A stretch of 64,000 bases of DNA from assembly GCA_026826555.1 (NCBI GenBank), contig JAKSZT010054308.1, forward strand, positions 2,466,045 through 2,530,044. Reading direction: 5' to 3'. Made by a program: the position numbers and the translations under genes. Positions 1-11,092 of the stretch are shown here, piece after piece. The notes under the pieces are model-generated. The model saw only the letters and a program-made list of their open reading frames with translations. It was not told the DNA's origin and did no database searches. Source of the DNA: Tolypeutes matacus. Taxonomy: Eukaryota; Chordata; Mammalia; Cingulata; Chlamyphoridae. Numbering within the stretch: position 1 is the first letter of the stretch; each line of letters opens with the position of its first letter.

Positions 1-544
1 TAGAGGCATTATGGGGCAGGGTTAGGGCAGGTATCCCGGGTTCTGTTTCCAGGTCCAGGTGGAGGTCATCGTTGCTCTCCCAGCCAGCGAGAGCTGCTTT
101 CAACTGCCAGAGAATGATTCTTTTTCATTAAACTCAGTTTCAGCTGATGCTGCTACCTTGCTCAGCTACCCCTCCAGGTCATCCTGGGTGAATGAAGTTC
201 CCAAAACTCATCCACATGCCTCCTCTGTTTGACACATGTGCCACTTCCCTCCTTTAAACACATATTTTTCAAGCCCTCCCAAAGGGAGACTCCTTGGATG
301 TCTGGTGGATATATTATAAATATTTGCATTTTTATTAATTAGGGAGCATGAGCAAATAGGAATTTCAGTCTTTTACCACTTTCCTCAAGGAGGTAATTTT
401 GGGTGAAAACAACATCAATAACGAAACTGTTCATTGGTTTATAAACTAATTATTTTCATAGATGATTTGGAAGTGGTTTACCAGGTTAAAACACAGATGA
501 AATGGAATATATAAAATAAAGATAAGAAATCAAGCAATTCACTA

Positions 545-660
545 GCCACAACCCTCCTCTGCCTCTATTTTCTTATCTTTAAAATGGGGATAATAATATC
601 CCTGTCACATCCCAGTAGGGATTCCCATAGGGTGTGAAGGAGATAACATTTGTGAAGATT
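545..660 (+). repeat. MIR fragment
   Basis: ttaaaatggggataataata is the MIR core; short copy. Confidence 0.55.
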
Positions 661-799
661 TCTTTAAAGGATGGTGCATGGTAAAATTCCAGGTCTCAGG
701 AATTTCTCAAGGACACTTGTACCATCATTGCTTTATTGACTTCCTCCTGCACACGCTCTCTCTCTGCCTGTCTCTCTCTCCCTTCCTTCTCTTCTTTAT

Positions 800-905
800 T
801 AACTCATATTTCAACCAACATTTATTGAGGGTCTACTAGATGCCCAGAATATAAAGATGCCCAAGACATGGACCCTGCCTACAAGGAACTTGACATCCAA
901 TGTCA
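800..905 (-). repeat. L2 LINE 3' end (antisense)
   Basis: caaccaacatttattgaggg, followed by catggaccctgcctacaagg, fits an antisense L2 end. Confidence 0.5.
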
Positions 906-974
906 AGTGGTCCACCCAAAAGGTGATTCACCTGCCACCAATATAAAGCACAGCAGGGTTTCCGGGGATGAGGT

Positions 975-1085
975 CAGGCAGGCCTGGGGGTGAATCCTGT
1001 TTTACTCAGCTTCTCTGAACCTCAGATTCCTCATTGTAAAACACAACAGGGTTATTGTGAAGATTATTTGAAACATGTGTTAGGG
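975..1085 (+). repeat. MIR fragment
   Basis: tctgaacctcagattcctca, then ggttattgtgaagattattt, fits MIR. Confidence 0.55.
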
Positions 1086-1095
1086 AGGCCCAAAC

Positions 1096-1290
1096 ATAGT
1101 TAACATTTATTGAGCACCTACACTGCACCAGGTACTTTTCATGTATTCATTCATTTGAAACAACCCTAATAAGGCATATGCTACTTTCATCACTATCCCT
1201 ATGTTATAGAAGCACAGAGAAGTTGAGTGACTTGCTCCAGGCCAGTTAACAGCACAGCAGGGCTTCAAGAGCCCATGATCTCAGCTGCTA
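1096..1290 (-). repeat. MIR (antisense)
   Basis: tagttaacatttattgagca, acttgctccaggccagttaa; near full length in reverse. Confidence 0.7.
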
Positions 1291-2039
1291 CCACCCCAGC
1301 CACCCACAGCTTCTCATGTGGGGCTGTGCATTAAAAATCACCTGTGAAGCTTTGGAAACAGACAAGCATTTCCCTCCCACCCTGGGTGATTCTGATTCAG
1401 TAGGTCTGGGATGGGGCCCAGAAGGGGTCTTGAAGGATGAAGTAGTTTTCTAAGGGAAAAAAAAAAAAAACTGTAAGGCAGTCCAAGCAGGGCCAACAGC
1501 CTGTGGAAGCTGTAGGGAATGAAAGTATATGCCAACCAGTGCGTGTGTGTAGGAGACAGGGTACCTGGAGAGGGAGGGAGGGACCGGCCAGGAGAGGAGG
1601 GAAGTAGGTGCGTGTGTGTGTGAGGCTGGGAAGGGAGGCCAGCCCACCACAGGACAGGATTTAGAGGACATGCTAAGGGATTTGCATTTTAGGCTGCCCA
1701 CAGCTGAGAGCCCCTGAAGGAATTCTGATGGGCAGAGCGTAATTTGAGTTCTAGATGGCCTTTGTTTAAAAGCTTATCTTTTTGATTCCGAGAATTTTGA
1801 CATATTGGAGGAAAATGAGCATAACCAGGAAAAGGAAGATCACAATTTATAATTGATTTAGCCAGAAGCACTGTAACGCTTTTGGTGAGAGGAGAGAGGA
1901 GCTGTTGAAAATGGAATGCACTGTGAAGTGGCTATTATTTCGCTGACTTACCTCATTTGCGGAGAAAAGGGAGAAAGAAAGAGGATTTTTCACGGAGCTG
2001 GATATGGAGGCAGGAATGGGGGAAGCAGTCTTCGTGCCT

Positions 2040-2460
2040 GGCCTCACCGGGTGGGAGGAGGCAGCGCGGCCCTGAGGAGCAGTTCTGGGCGCCGCGGGAG
2101 GAGCGGGAGGGCCGCCTGCCTGGGCACCCGACCGCGCTGGCTCTGCCTGGGGACCCGAGCGCCCTCCTCGGCCGGAACCCGCGGCTGCAGCTTCCCCGAG
2201 GCCTCGCGAGTTGCCCGAGAGGTGGGCACTTCCCGTTCGAAGGCTCTTCTCTAGGAAGTGCAGAGCTCTGTAAAATCCGCCTGGGAGGAAATATTTGTCA
2301 GTTCTTATGGCTTCTGGTTGGTGGGGAGTGTTGTCAAGAGTGTGCTTTTGAGGCAGTAAAGTCCCTCTTTGATCACCGTGCACGACGTGCTTCAGACTCC
2401 AGGGGCGCCGCGGGAGCCGCTCTTGATTCGCAGCCCTCGGGCCCCCGGGTGGGCATTTCC
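2040..2460. promoter_or_regulatory. orphan CpG-rich block, possible minus-strand promoter
   Basis: GC-rich DNA with many CpG pairs (for example gggcgccgcgggaggagcgg, ctcctcggccggaacccgcg, aggggcgccgcgggagccgc) stands out from the AT-rich surroundings. On the minus strand a perfect splice donor, ATGAG|GTAAGTC, follows at 1946-1952, as expected for a first exon running from this block. Open frames across it on both strands are likely by-products of high GC. It could be a promoter for a noncoding RNA, a distal alternative promoter or an enhancer. Confidence 0.4.
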
Positions 2461-2644
2461 AGCCCTCCTTCCTTTGTGCTGATTAGGTTGAATCAAGGCA
2501 TGGCAGAGCCTAGAAAGCATGATCATTAGATGAGAAGGAGCCATGGTTGAGTAATTCAGCCCCCCGCCCCGGTAAAGCACAAAGGTTTGGAACTCAGCAA
2601 CACGACACAAGCAGTACACGTCTCAGCTAACCGCATGCCTGGGG

Positions 2645-2840
2645 GAGGTGATGTCACAGGTGTCATCTCATTTAGTCTTCACAGCAACCCCTTGACTCTA
2701 AGATGGGAATTCCTGGATGGGGAAACCGAAGCTCAAGCGTTTTAAGTGCCTTTCTCAGAGAGCCTCTCTCCACCAGCGAGTACCTCAGTGAGGATAAGAG
2801 GGCAGGTCTCACCGACTCCAGCTCCTGTAGCGGCCTCTGC
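2645..2840 (-). repeat. MIR (antisense)
   Basis: tctcatttagtcttcacagc, ggggaaaccgaagctcaagc fit a reversed MIR; degraded. Confidence 0.55.
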
Positions 2841-3381
2841 GTGTTCCTGACGAGAGACCTTCCTAGCAGGCTCTTTTTCCTCATGGAAACTTGCAAGGAC
2901 TGCTTTCCTCTTCTTCCCCGTGGTCTCAGTTTTCAGTTCAAAGTTCTCTGGAGATAAAAGCTCTTCTGCTCCTAACTGAAGATGTATGGGCGTCCTTTAC
3001 GGGTATCTCTGTTGTTTTCCAAAGTCCAAAACAGAATCGAAGTCCTCCAGGGGTTTATCTGCAGCTTCACCCAGCTGTCCTGGATGTCGGGTTATTTCCT
3101 ACCCTAGATGTTACTGCTATTCTTTTATGCTAACCAGCTGCACTGGACCAAGTGGAAAATCCTGGCATTTTGGGGGTGCTGCTATATTAAAACCTTTTAA
3201 AATGATAAAAAAAAACAGCATGCATACCAAAGAGTGTATAAACACATCTTTGTACAGTTTAAAGAAGAAGAATAAAATCTGTGTGTTCTCTGCCCAGGTG
3301 GAGATCTAGAACATTGTCAGGAGGCTAAAATTCTCTTGGCATCCCCCATCCCCAATCCCATCCCTCCTCCTCCCCCTAGAG

Positions 3382-3500
3382 CAGGGGTTCATAACCTTTT
3401 TTGTTCCACAGACCCCTTTGCCAGTCAGGTGATAACCATGGATCCTTTACTAAGTCCTCACTATACTGTGTATTATTTAATAAAATATATCACACCTGTG
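3382..3500 (+). mobile_element. hAT-type DNA transposon fragment
   Basis: It begins caggggttcataacc and then ttgttccacagaccccttt, closely matching the left end of the complete element at 4871-5096. No right inverted repeat is found, so it is truncated; the end is approximate. Confidence 0.65.
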
Positions 3501-3621
3501 AATTTCCTGTTCCTTTCTTTTGTCTGTTTTGTTGTTGTTTTTTTCTATTGGCTTGCTTGGCTTTGTAAATTATGTGTTGTAAACATCTCCCAATCTGTGG
3601 CTTATCTTCTCACTGTTTTTT

Positions 3622-4034
3622 TTTTTTAATTTACTTTATTTATTCCCCCACACACACACTTGCTGTCTGTGTCCATTGGCTGGGTGATCCTCTGTGTCTG
3701 CTTCCTGCCTCCTCTTCTCATCCTTCTCCTCCAGTCTCCACCAGGATACTATCACAGGGACCTCCGATGCAGGAGAGAGGCACTCTGCCACCTGCGCTGC
3801 CTGAGTTCCTGGTTTCCGGTGCGGCTGGTCTTGGCCCTCTCCTGTGTTCTCTCCCTTGCTGTTTCATCATCTTGCTGCGTGGCTGGGCGGGCCGGCTAGC
3901 TGTGCGTGCGTGGGCCGGTGGCTCGCCGGCACGCCTTCTATTTTTATTTTACCAGGAGGTCCCGGGATCGAACCCAGGTCCCTCCATATGGCAGACGGAC
4001 GCCCAACCAGTTGAGCCACATCACATCCGCCCCC
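3622..4034 (-). mobile_element. composite tRNA-derived SINE (DAS-type), long form
   Basis: Read on the minus strand it begins with a tRNA-like head (tggctcaactggttgggcgt, B box gggttcgatcccggg). It then has a long body with a second, degenerate tRNA-like module (ggtggcagagtgcctctctc) and ends in an A/T-rich tail. The target duplication is ctcactgtttttt (3609-3621 and 4035-4047). It inserted into an antisense L1. It is closely related to the copy at 41802-42219. Confidence 0.85.
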
Positions 4035-4870
4035 CTCACTGTTTTTTTGTTTTTTGTTTTTTGTTTTAAATGAACTAGAAGATCTTAATATAGTCAAATT
4101 TGTCATTCATGCCTCCTTTGGCTTAAGCTTTTGGAGTCATGTTTGAGAAATTTTTTCCATTGTCTCATGAAAGCTTCACAGTTTTTCTTTACATTTGGCT
4201 TTTTTGAATCCAGCCACAATTTAATTTTTTGTGTATGAATTTAGATAACCATTTTTTCCAACACCGTTTATTGAATAGCCCATTTTCCCAACTGATTTGC
4301 AAGGCCATCTCTATAATAAATCCAGCTTCCATAACTTTATGGCTGTCTGTCAGCTCTCTATTGTGTTCCATTGTTCAATTTGTCTGACTCTCCCTGCACA
4401 AAGACATTACCTTAATTACAAGAGCTTTATGATAAACATTCCTGATATGTGCAAGAAGGCAAGTCCTTCCACCTTGCTCTCCTTCAAAATGTCAAGGCCT
4501 TTTATGTTTCTGTATAAATTTACAGTCAGCTTGTCATGTTCCACAAAAAAACCTGTTGAATTAACTTTATAGATTAATTTAGAGAGAATAAGCATCTTTA
4601 CAACCCAGAACATGGGTATTTTCCCATTTATTTTCTTTATTGTCCTTCAATAACATTTCATAATTTTTCTCTGTGAAGCTCTAAGTCAATTTTTTGAAGT
4701 TTATTTCTAGGTATTTAATATTTTTGGATGCTGTTGTAAATTTTTAAAATAAAACCATTTTCTAGCTTCTTATTGGTAGGGTATAGGAATGTAATTAATT
4801 TTTCTATATTGCATTTATACCAAGCAACCATGCTAACTTTTCTGTTAATTCTAATAACTTATCTTTAGGT

Positions 4871-5096
4871 CAGGGGTTCTTAACCTTTTTTTGTTCCATG
4901 GACCCCTTTGCCAGTCAGGTGAAAACCACAGACCCCTTCTCAGAATGTAGTGGCAGATAGTTTTATGACACTCAATATCAGAAGTCAGAGAAAATAAAGA
5001 TAATAAGTTGAGTTTTTTCAACTCAAGCTCACGGACCCCCTGAAATCTTTCCATGGACTGCTTGGGGGTCCGCAGACCCCTGGTTAAGAGCCCCTG
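4871..5096 (+). mobile_element. hAT-type nonautonomous DNA transposon with intact ends
   Basis: Terminal inverted repeats caggggttcttaacc and ggttaagagcccctg are flanked by a perfect 8-bp duplication ctttaggt (4863-4870 and 5097-5104), the hallmark of hAT elements. The 226-bp interior has no transposase. It inserted into an antisense L1. Confidence 0.9.
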
Positions 5097-5335
5097 CTTT
5101 AGGTGCTTTTGGGTAGACAATCATATCAGCTGCAAATAAAGACAAATTTTTCTTCCTTTCTAATCCTTTTACCTCGTTTCTTTTTCTAGCTATAATATAC
5201 TGATAGGATCTCCACCACAGAAGTGGTAATAGCAGGCATCTTGATTTCATCATTAAGTATGGGACCATAAGTTTGATACATGTTGTTGCAGGTATAATTT
5301 TGTAGATATCATTTATTGGGTTAAGGGAGCTTCCT

Positions 5336-6190
5336 TTTGTATTAATTTTCCATTACTGCTTAACAAAGTACCAAAAATTAAGCAGCTTTATTATTAAACA
5401 ACACATATTTATTATCTCACAAACTTCCATGGATAAGGAGCCTGGGCACATTTTACTTGGGTCTCCCACTTCATTATCTTAACAAGGATGCAGGGAAGCG
5501 GATGTAACTCAAGTGATTGGGCCCCAGTCTACCATATAGGGGATGCTGGGTTCGCTTCCCAGGGCCTCCTTGTAAAGGCAAGTTGGGCCATGTGGAGAGC
5601 TGGCCTGCGTGGAGCGCTGGGGCAACAAGATGACACAACAAGAAAGAGACACAGAGGAGAAGACAACGAGAGACCCAACAAGCCAGGGAGCTGAGGTGGC
5701 CTCTCTCCCATGTCCAAAGTTCCCGGATGGGTTCCCGGCGCCTCCTAAAGAGAAGAAGAGAAGACAAGCAGACACAGAACATGCCATGAATGGACAAAAA
5801 AAGCAAAGAGTGAGTGCAAGTGGCAAGGGGGGGTGGGGGGTAGAGTAAATAAAATAAAAAATAAATCTTCAAAAACAAAAATGAGGATGCCATCAACGTC
5901 ATCGTGTTGGTAAGGCTACGTTCTCATCTAGAGAGTCCCTAGGGAAGAATCTTTTTCCCGCTCATTCGAATTGTAGGCAGAATTGATTTCCTTGCGGTTC
6001 CATGCCCGAGGGCCTCAGCTTCTTTCTGTCTGTCTGCTGCCCTCAGCTCCTGGAGGCACCTGCAGTCCTTGCCACGTGGCCCTATCCATAGGCAACACAT
6101 GTATGTTTATTCCTCAAGGTCAGCAGGAGACTCTCTCCAGTCTGCTAGGACGGAGTCTATGGTGGCTTCTGTACCCCAAATTTAGACATG
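5336..6190 (-). mobile_element. old MaLR-like LTR fragment split by a SINE
   Basis: Sequence from gtattaattttccattactg through acaacacatatttattatct, resumed after the SINE at 5882, resembles antisense mammalian MaLR-type LTR DNA. The SINE at 5493-5881 splits it. Family assignment is tentative. Confidence 0.4.
5493..5881 (+). mobile_element. composite tRNA-derived SINE (DAS-type), long form
   Basis: The head gggaagcggatgtaactcaa is followed by a body and a second tRNA-like module at about 5689-5750 (gagctgaggtggcctctctc, then ggcgcctcctaaag), ending in an A-rich tail. The flanks aaggatgc / gaggatgc suggest an imperfect duplication. It lies inside an older MaLR-like LTR fragment. Confidence 0.8.
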
Positions 6191-6201
6191 CTCTTGGTCT
6201 T

Positions 6202-6414
6202 TTTTTTTTTTTTTGAGGTACCGGAGCTGGGGATTGAACCCGGGACCTTGTAAGTGGGAAGAAGCTGGCGCTCAACCACTGAGCCACATCGGCTCCCCTG
6301 AGTTGTTTTTTCTGTTGTAGTTTGTTTGCTTGTTGTTGTTCTTTTTAGGAGGCACCAGGAACCAAACCCATGTGGGAAGCAGGTGCTCAGCCACTTGAGC
6401 CACATCCACTCCAG
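6202..6414 (-). mobile_element. dimeric tRNA-derived SINE
   Basis: Two tRNA-derived monomers in tandem (about 6216-6297 and 6345-6414) are joined by an A-rich linker (T-rich on the plus strand), with the tail at 6202-6215. The flanks atgctcttggtctt (6188-6201) and atgctcttagtctt (6415-6428) differ at one of 14 bases, so the dimer inserted as one unit. Confidence 0.85.
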
Positions 6415-6429
6415 ATGCTCTTAGTCTTA

Positions 6430-6850
6430 ATCCCCATTCCCGTGGGTGGAACCCATTTCTCAACACTAAAGACATTCAACGTTTAGTTAAGAGGTGGCTT
6501 GAATGAATGAGGTTGGGTCTTAATCCAGATTACTGGAGTACTTTAAACACAGAAGAAATCCAGAACTAGAGCGAGAAAGCCATGTGTAGGAGCTGGAGGC
6601 CGGAAGCCATGGGAACCCGGAAGAGAAAAGAGAGGACATCACCACGTGTTGGGAAAACCAAGGAACCCAAGGCTTGCTGGCCAGTCAGAACGCTCCCTAC
6701 CCCATAAACTGGGAGACAATAAATTCCTTTTGTTTATTATTTGTCCTAGTAGCCTGGAAACTAAGAAAGAATCATACATAACAAAACAGCATCATGGGAA
6801 GGACATTCCATCCCCTTGCTATATTCTAGTGGCTAGAAGCTAGTTATAGG
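6430..6850 (+). mobile_element. LTR-like fragment, xenarthran type
   Basis: The stretch ggtcttaatccagattactg ... gccggaagccatgggaaccc has the composition of a xenarthran retroviral LTR, broadly like the solo LTR at 59680. No complete ends or duplication are visible, and it interrupts the L1. Confidence 0.35.
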
Positions 6851-6904
6851 TCCTCCTCCACTCAAGGGGAGGGGGATTATGCAAGGGTGTGCCCACCACA
6901 CCTG

Positions 6905-8660
6905 CTGTGTCTAGTTTGCTCGTTTTTTAAAAAAAAACTTATTGAATTTAATTAATCTTTTAAAAATCAATTACTATTTTAAATGATTTTTTTCCCTCTT
7001 CAATCTGTTAATGTGATGAATTTAATTGTTTTTCTAATATCAAACAAACCTGGTATTCTTTGGGATAAATCTAATTTACAGTTGATGTATTTTTCACATC
7101 TGTTTCTAGATTTGGTTTGATAATAGTATGTTAAGGATTTTTATTTTTTATTTTATTTTACATTTACAGTCATGAGTAAGATTAGTCTATAATTTTCCTT
7201 TAATGTAATATCCTTATCAGGTTTGTTTTTTTTTAAATGATTTTATGACTTTTCAGTTAAAATTTTTAAAAATATATTTTTTATTCAATTTTCTATTTCT
7301 TCTTAATAGGTTTTGATAAGTAATCTCTTTCTAGGAATCTTTTTCATTTATTTTCAGATCCCCTCTTATTATCATTTTATTGTTTGTACTATAATTCCTA
7401 ATATTGCTTTTTGTTCTCCTTCTCTCCTTGTTAAATCCTGCCAGGTGTTTATCAATTTTATTAATGTTTTCAAAAGACCAGCATTTGGCTTCAAAAAAAG
7501 TGTATTCTTATTTTCTATTTAATTAATTTCTGCTCTTATTTTTAATTGTCCATTCTGGGTTTTTTGCATGTGTGTGATTATTTTGTTATTCTTCCTAATT
7601 TCTCAAATGGCTTTTTGGCTCATTAGTTTTCAGCCTTAATTCTTTTTTAATATAAGCATTTAAGTCTGTAAATAGGAGAGCAGTACTTTAGCTGCATGCA
7701 ACTCATTTCGAAATGTAGTATTTTCATTAATGTTCTGTTTCACATATTTTAATTTTTCCATTATGATTCATGAATTATTTATAAGTATGTTTCTTAATTT
7801 CCAAGGTTTTTTTTTGGGTTATAATTTTTAGATTGATTTTTAGTATCTATGAGAGAATGATGTTTGGTAACATTCCCTTAAAATTTGTTGAGATTTGCTT
7901 TATGGCTCATTAAATGGTCAATTTTCATTAATGTCCCATGTACCAGGAAAAAGTGCATATTATATATTTTGTGATTGTTAATTGTGTCATTCAAATTTTC
8001 TAGAGCCCTTTAGATTTTTTTATCTGCTTGATCTACTATTCAACTGAGAGTGATACGTTAAAATTTCCTACTATGATTGTGGGTTTGTCTGTTTCATTGC
8101 AGTTCCATAAATTTTTGCTTTCTATATTTTGAGGCCATATTATTGAGTGTATATAAATTTAGAATTATATTTTCTTGATCGTCTCACTGCTTTTCACATT
8201 AAAGTCTTTTCCCCCTGATATTTACATAGCTATTCTCACTTTCTTTTAGTTAGACTATATTTGGCATATCTTTAAAATTTTTCAATGTTTCTTTATTCTC
8301 ATATTTTACATATGTCTTGTATAAATAGCACTTATTTAGATAATTTAAAACATTTAATCTGACAATAGTTTTTTTTTTTTTTTTTTTTTTTGGCCTGGAG
8401 CATTTAGTCCATTTACTTTCATTGTGATTATGGATGTATTAATACCATTTTGTTTTGTCCTTTCAATTTGTTTTATCTTTTATGTGTTTTTCTCATTTCT
8501 TACCTTCTTTTGGATTATTGTTTCCCATTTAAAAATCCTTACTAGTTTGAAATTATAGACATTATTTCAATTCTATATTGATTATTCAATAATTTTAATT
8601 TTCAAATTCTTAAGTTAAGCAATATTTACCTTCCTTCCAAACAATAATCAGATCTTATTT
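6905..8660 (-). mobile_element. L1-type LINE, ORF2 upstream part (antisense)
   Basis: This continues the L1 from 3510-5335 after an LTR/SINE-filled gap: ctgttaatgtgatgaattta, tttgggataaatctaattta, agaccagcatttggcttc, actatgattgtgggtttgtc. It is AT-rich and strongly degraded, with no usable frame. The upper border is uncertain. Confidence 0.7.
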
Positions 8661-8815
8661 TACTTGTATTCCAGTCATCATCCCCTCCTGACTGACAGCT
8701 CATTTCCTGCTTTAGTCTCTTCTTTTAGTAAAAACCAAGTTGGTTTATTTAACAGAAGCTCATTCTTCCTTCATCACCATTCTAACTTGGTGGTCAAGGT
8801 TCACTCTAGAGTCAC

Positions 8816-8819
<4 letters not shown>

Positions 8820-8846
<27 letters not shown>

Positions 8847-9009
8847 TTATTTATTTATTCATTTATCCCCCCCTTGCTGCTTGTGCTCGCTGGGTCAGCT
8901 AACCACGCCGTGCGGGCGGGCTTGCCTTCACCAGGAGGCTCCGGGAACCGAACCCGGGGCCTCCCATATGGTAAATGGGAGCCCTACTGATTGAGCCACA
9001 GCCGCTTCC
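8820..9009 (-). mobile_element. tRNA-derived SINE with extra 3' module
   Basis: It is flanked by a perfect 14-bp duplication, ctagagtcactttt (8806-8819 and 9010-9023). The tRNA-like head is followed by a 3' segment (plus strand gctcgctgggtcagc...cgtgcgggcggg) and an A tail. It is nearly identical in structure to the copy at 60188-60370, which defines a subfamily. The clean duplication suggests a fairly recent insertion. Confidence 0.9.
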
Positions 9010-9023
9010 CTAGAGTCACTTTT

Positions 9024-10300
9024 GACATTCTCAATCTTCTTATTTTTGTATTTTAAACTTAAAAAAAAATCAGAACCACTGAGTAGGCATTTCCCCTTAA
9101 TTCTCATTTTGGTTACTCTTTTGGGAAACTAGCTGTATGTACAGAGAGTTAGTTCTTCACTACCAGAACTATTTATGTTGGCCATAACAGAAAATTCACC
9201 TCCTATTGGCTTCACTAATAAATCAGTTACTGGCTCAGGTAATTAGAAGATCCAGTGGCTCTAAAGACGTCACCAAGGCCCCCATTTCTCTCCTCTCTCC
9301 TCTCTTGTCTGAGGTTTTGGATTCATGTATATGCTCCACATGGTAACCCACTATAACTCCCTTCCTCCCCTCATGAAACAAAATGGCTGCAGCAGCTCTT
9401 GACCAACTTCTTACATCACACCTTCCTAGGGAAGAGGGTCTTTTCTGGCAGTTGTTGCTCAAGTCCTGATTCATTTGTTCCCATTGGTCTGATTCGGGTT
9501 ATGTTCACATCGCTTGGTTAGGGTGATGAGGTACTCTGACTGGCTTAAGCCTACCATGGCTCACCATGGGTCTAGAAATAGGGTTATTCCTACCTGAATG
9601 CATAGCAGAGATGGGGAAAGGGTGAATTCGCCCAAGAAAACTTTGTGTACTTTTGGCCACAAAACTCGGGAATGGGCACTGTGGAAATAATGACCAAATG
9701 TCTCCTATGGCTTTCTCTCACCATATTCCCAAAGTGAAAACTGAGGATGTCTGCTCCTCTTGTTGATGTTCTGACAATGTTCAATGCTCATTTTCTCATC
9801 TGAACCCAAACCAAACAGGTCCTAGGAATGGTTGCCAAATTTGTTATTTAAGTAAACATTGCACTGTCATTCTTAGAAAAAGTCTCTAGGAAATCTGAAG
9901 AACAAATTTTTTTTTTAGGATTCCTAAATTCTAAAGTTCAGGCTGAGCTATGTATCTATCTTCTCATTCCAAGAGGTGGGAGGTGAAGAGGGCGTTCAAA
10001 GAAAGGGCAATTGAATCACAACTTACAGGTGCTTACAGAAGACCTGACATTTCCCTTGATGAGTGACTGGGGTGGGTGCCCACTGCTGCATGTATTCTTT
10101 CTTGAGAAACACTTGACTGCTTTTAAAGTGATATGCCAGTGTTTGAAAGTAGGAGGCAGAACAGATTTGGAAAGAAGTTTCACCTAAGTAAAGAGGAAAT
10201 CACTCGTAGGTAGCAGTCACATATTTCATACATGTTTGCCACCTTTGGTTTCCCAGGGAACAGGATTGCATTTTTAAGAGATGCTATTGAGACTTGTCTT
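9024..10300. other. no gene seen; old repeat-like noncoding DNA
   Basis: No coding sequence recognised. The 9.2-9.8 kb part has the look of a degraded interspersed repeat (for example cccattggtctgattcgggt), but I cannot name the family. Confidence 0.4.
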
Positions 10301-11073
10301 GGGGGAAAAAAAAAAGAAGTGTAAATTTCAAATTCATGTTACAAAAAAGATTAAACTTATTTTGGCTAATCATCATGTACTATTTGCAGTGGAGGCTGAA
10401 ATAAAGATTAACAACCTTGACCACCATTAGCATAATCCACTGTAATGCTGGATATAAATTTGCATCATTTTAATAATCAGATTTAATGTTTCCTAACCAG
10501 TGGGGGTTCTTGTAGATTTGCAAGTATTAGCTCTAAGTTCTTTAAACTGAAGGCAGATAACCTTGAAAATGATCAACGTCTCTGGAATATAAAACACACG
10601 ATGAATTAATCTAACCAGTCACAATATGCATATCTCTGTTGTCAGTGAGAGGGTGATAAAGTGGTGTGAGGGTTTTGGGAAGCAGGGGAGGGCAAGGAGG
10701 AGCCTTTTCCTTTTATCTGCTGTTTGCAAAACCAATAATGGACTAGTCTATGAGGCTGAATCTGGAAAGGGCATGGAGAGGCTCTGGGAGATCTCAGCTT
10801 TCCACACCAGCCCCAAAGGCCTTCTTCAGCATGGCACGACAGGGCTCCGGACTGACTCTGCCCCTAGCTCTCTTTGAGATCTAGGGCAAATCATTTGTCG
10901 TGGGCCTCCATTTCCTATGTGTAAGTCAAGAGACGGCTAAAATGGATGGCTCAGCTAGGTTCTCACTGGCATCCACCTACCGTGATAACACCTTGTCTTT
11001 TTTGACCGACGTACAAATGGGCCTTCTGGCTGCTGGCGACATTTCCTTTCCCGCAGCTTGCTCTACTTTGGTC

Positions 11074-11092
11074 TGAACTGCAGGGGGCGCTC
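11074..11092 (+). promoter_or_regulatory. candidate CTCF binding site
   Basis: The sequence tgaactgcagggggcgctc matches the whole CAGGGGGCGCT core of the known vertebrate CTCF motif and 14 of 19 consensus positions by hand count. It lies about 11 kb beyond the KCNN3 stop codon, toward the neighbouring gene, where an insulator or loop anchor would be plausible. Occupancy is not shown by sequence. Confidence 0.5.

Larger units (their letters stand above)
3510..5335 (-). mobile_element. L1-type LINE, ORF2/3' part (antisense)
   Basis: The plus strand shows typical antisense L1 ORF2 sequence: caatctgtggcttatcttct, ttgttccatttgtctgac-type text near 4370, and gtagacaatcatatcagctgcaaat near 5116. 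All frames are broken. It contains nested SINE and hAT insertions and continues at 6905. Confidence 0.75.

Noticed and set aside
1957..2529. 190-codon open frame on the plus strand, and a 178-codon one opposite
   Set aside because: Both arise from high GC in the CpG block; composition is Arg/Gly/Pro/Ala-rich with no known family.
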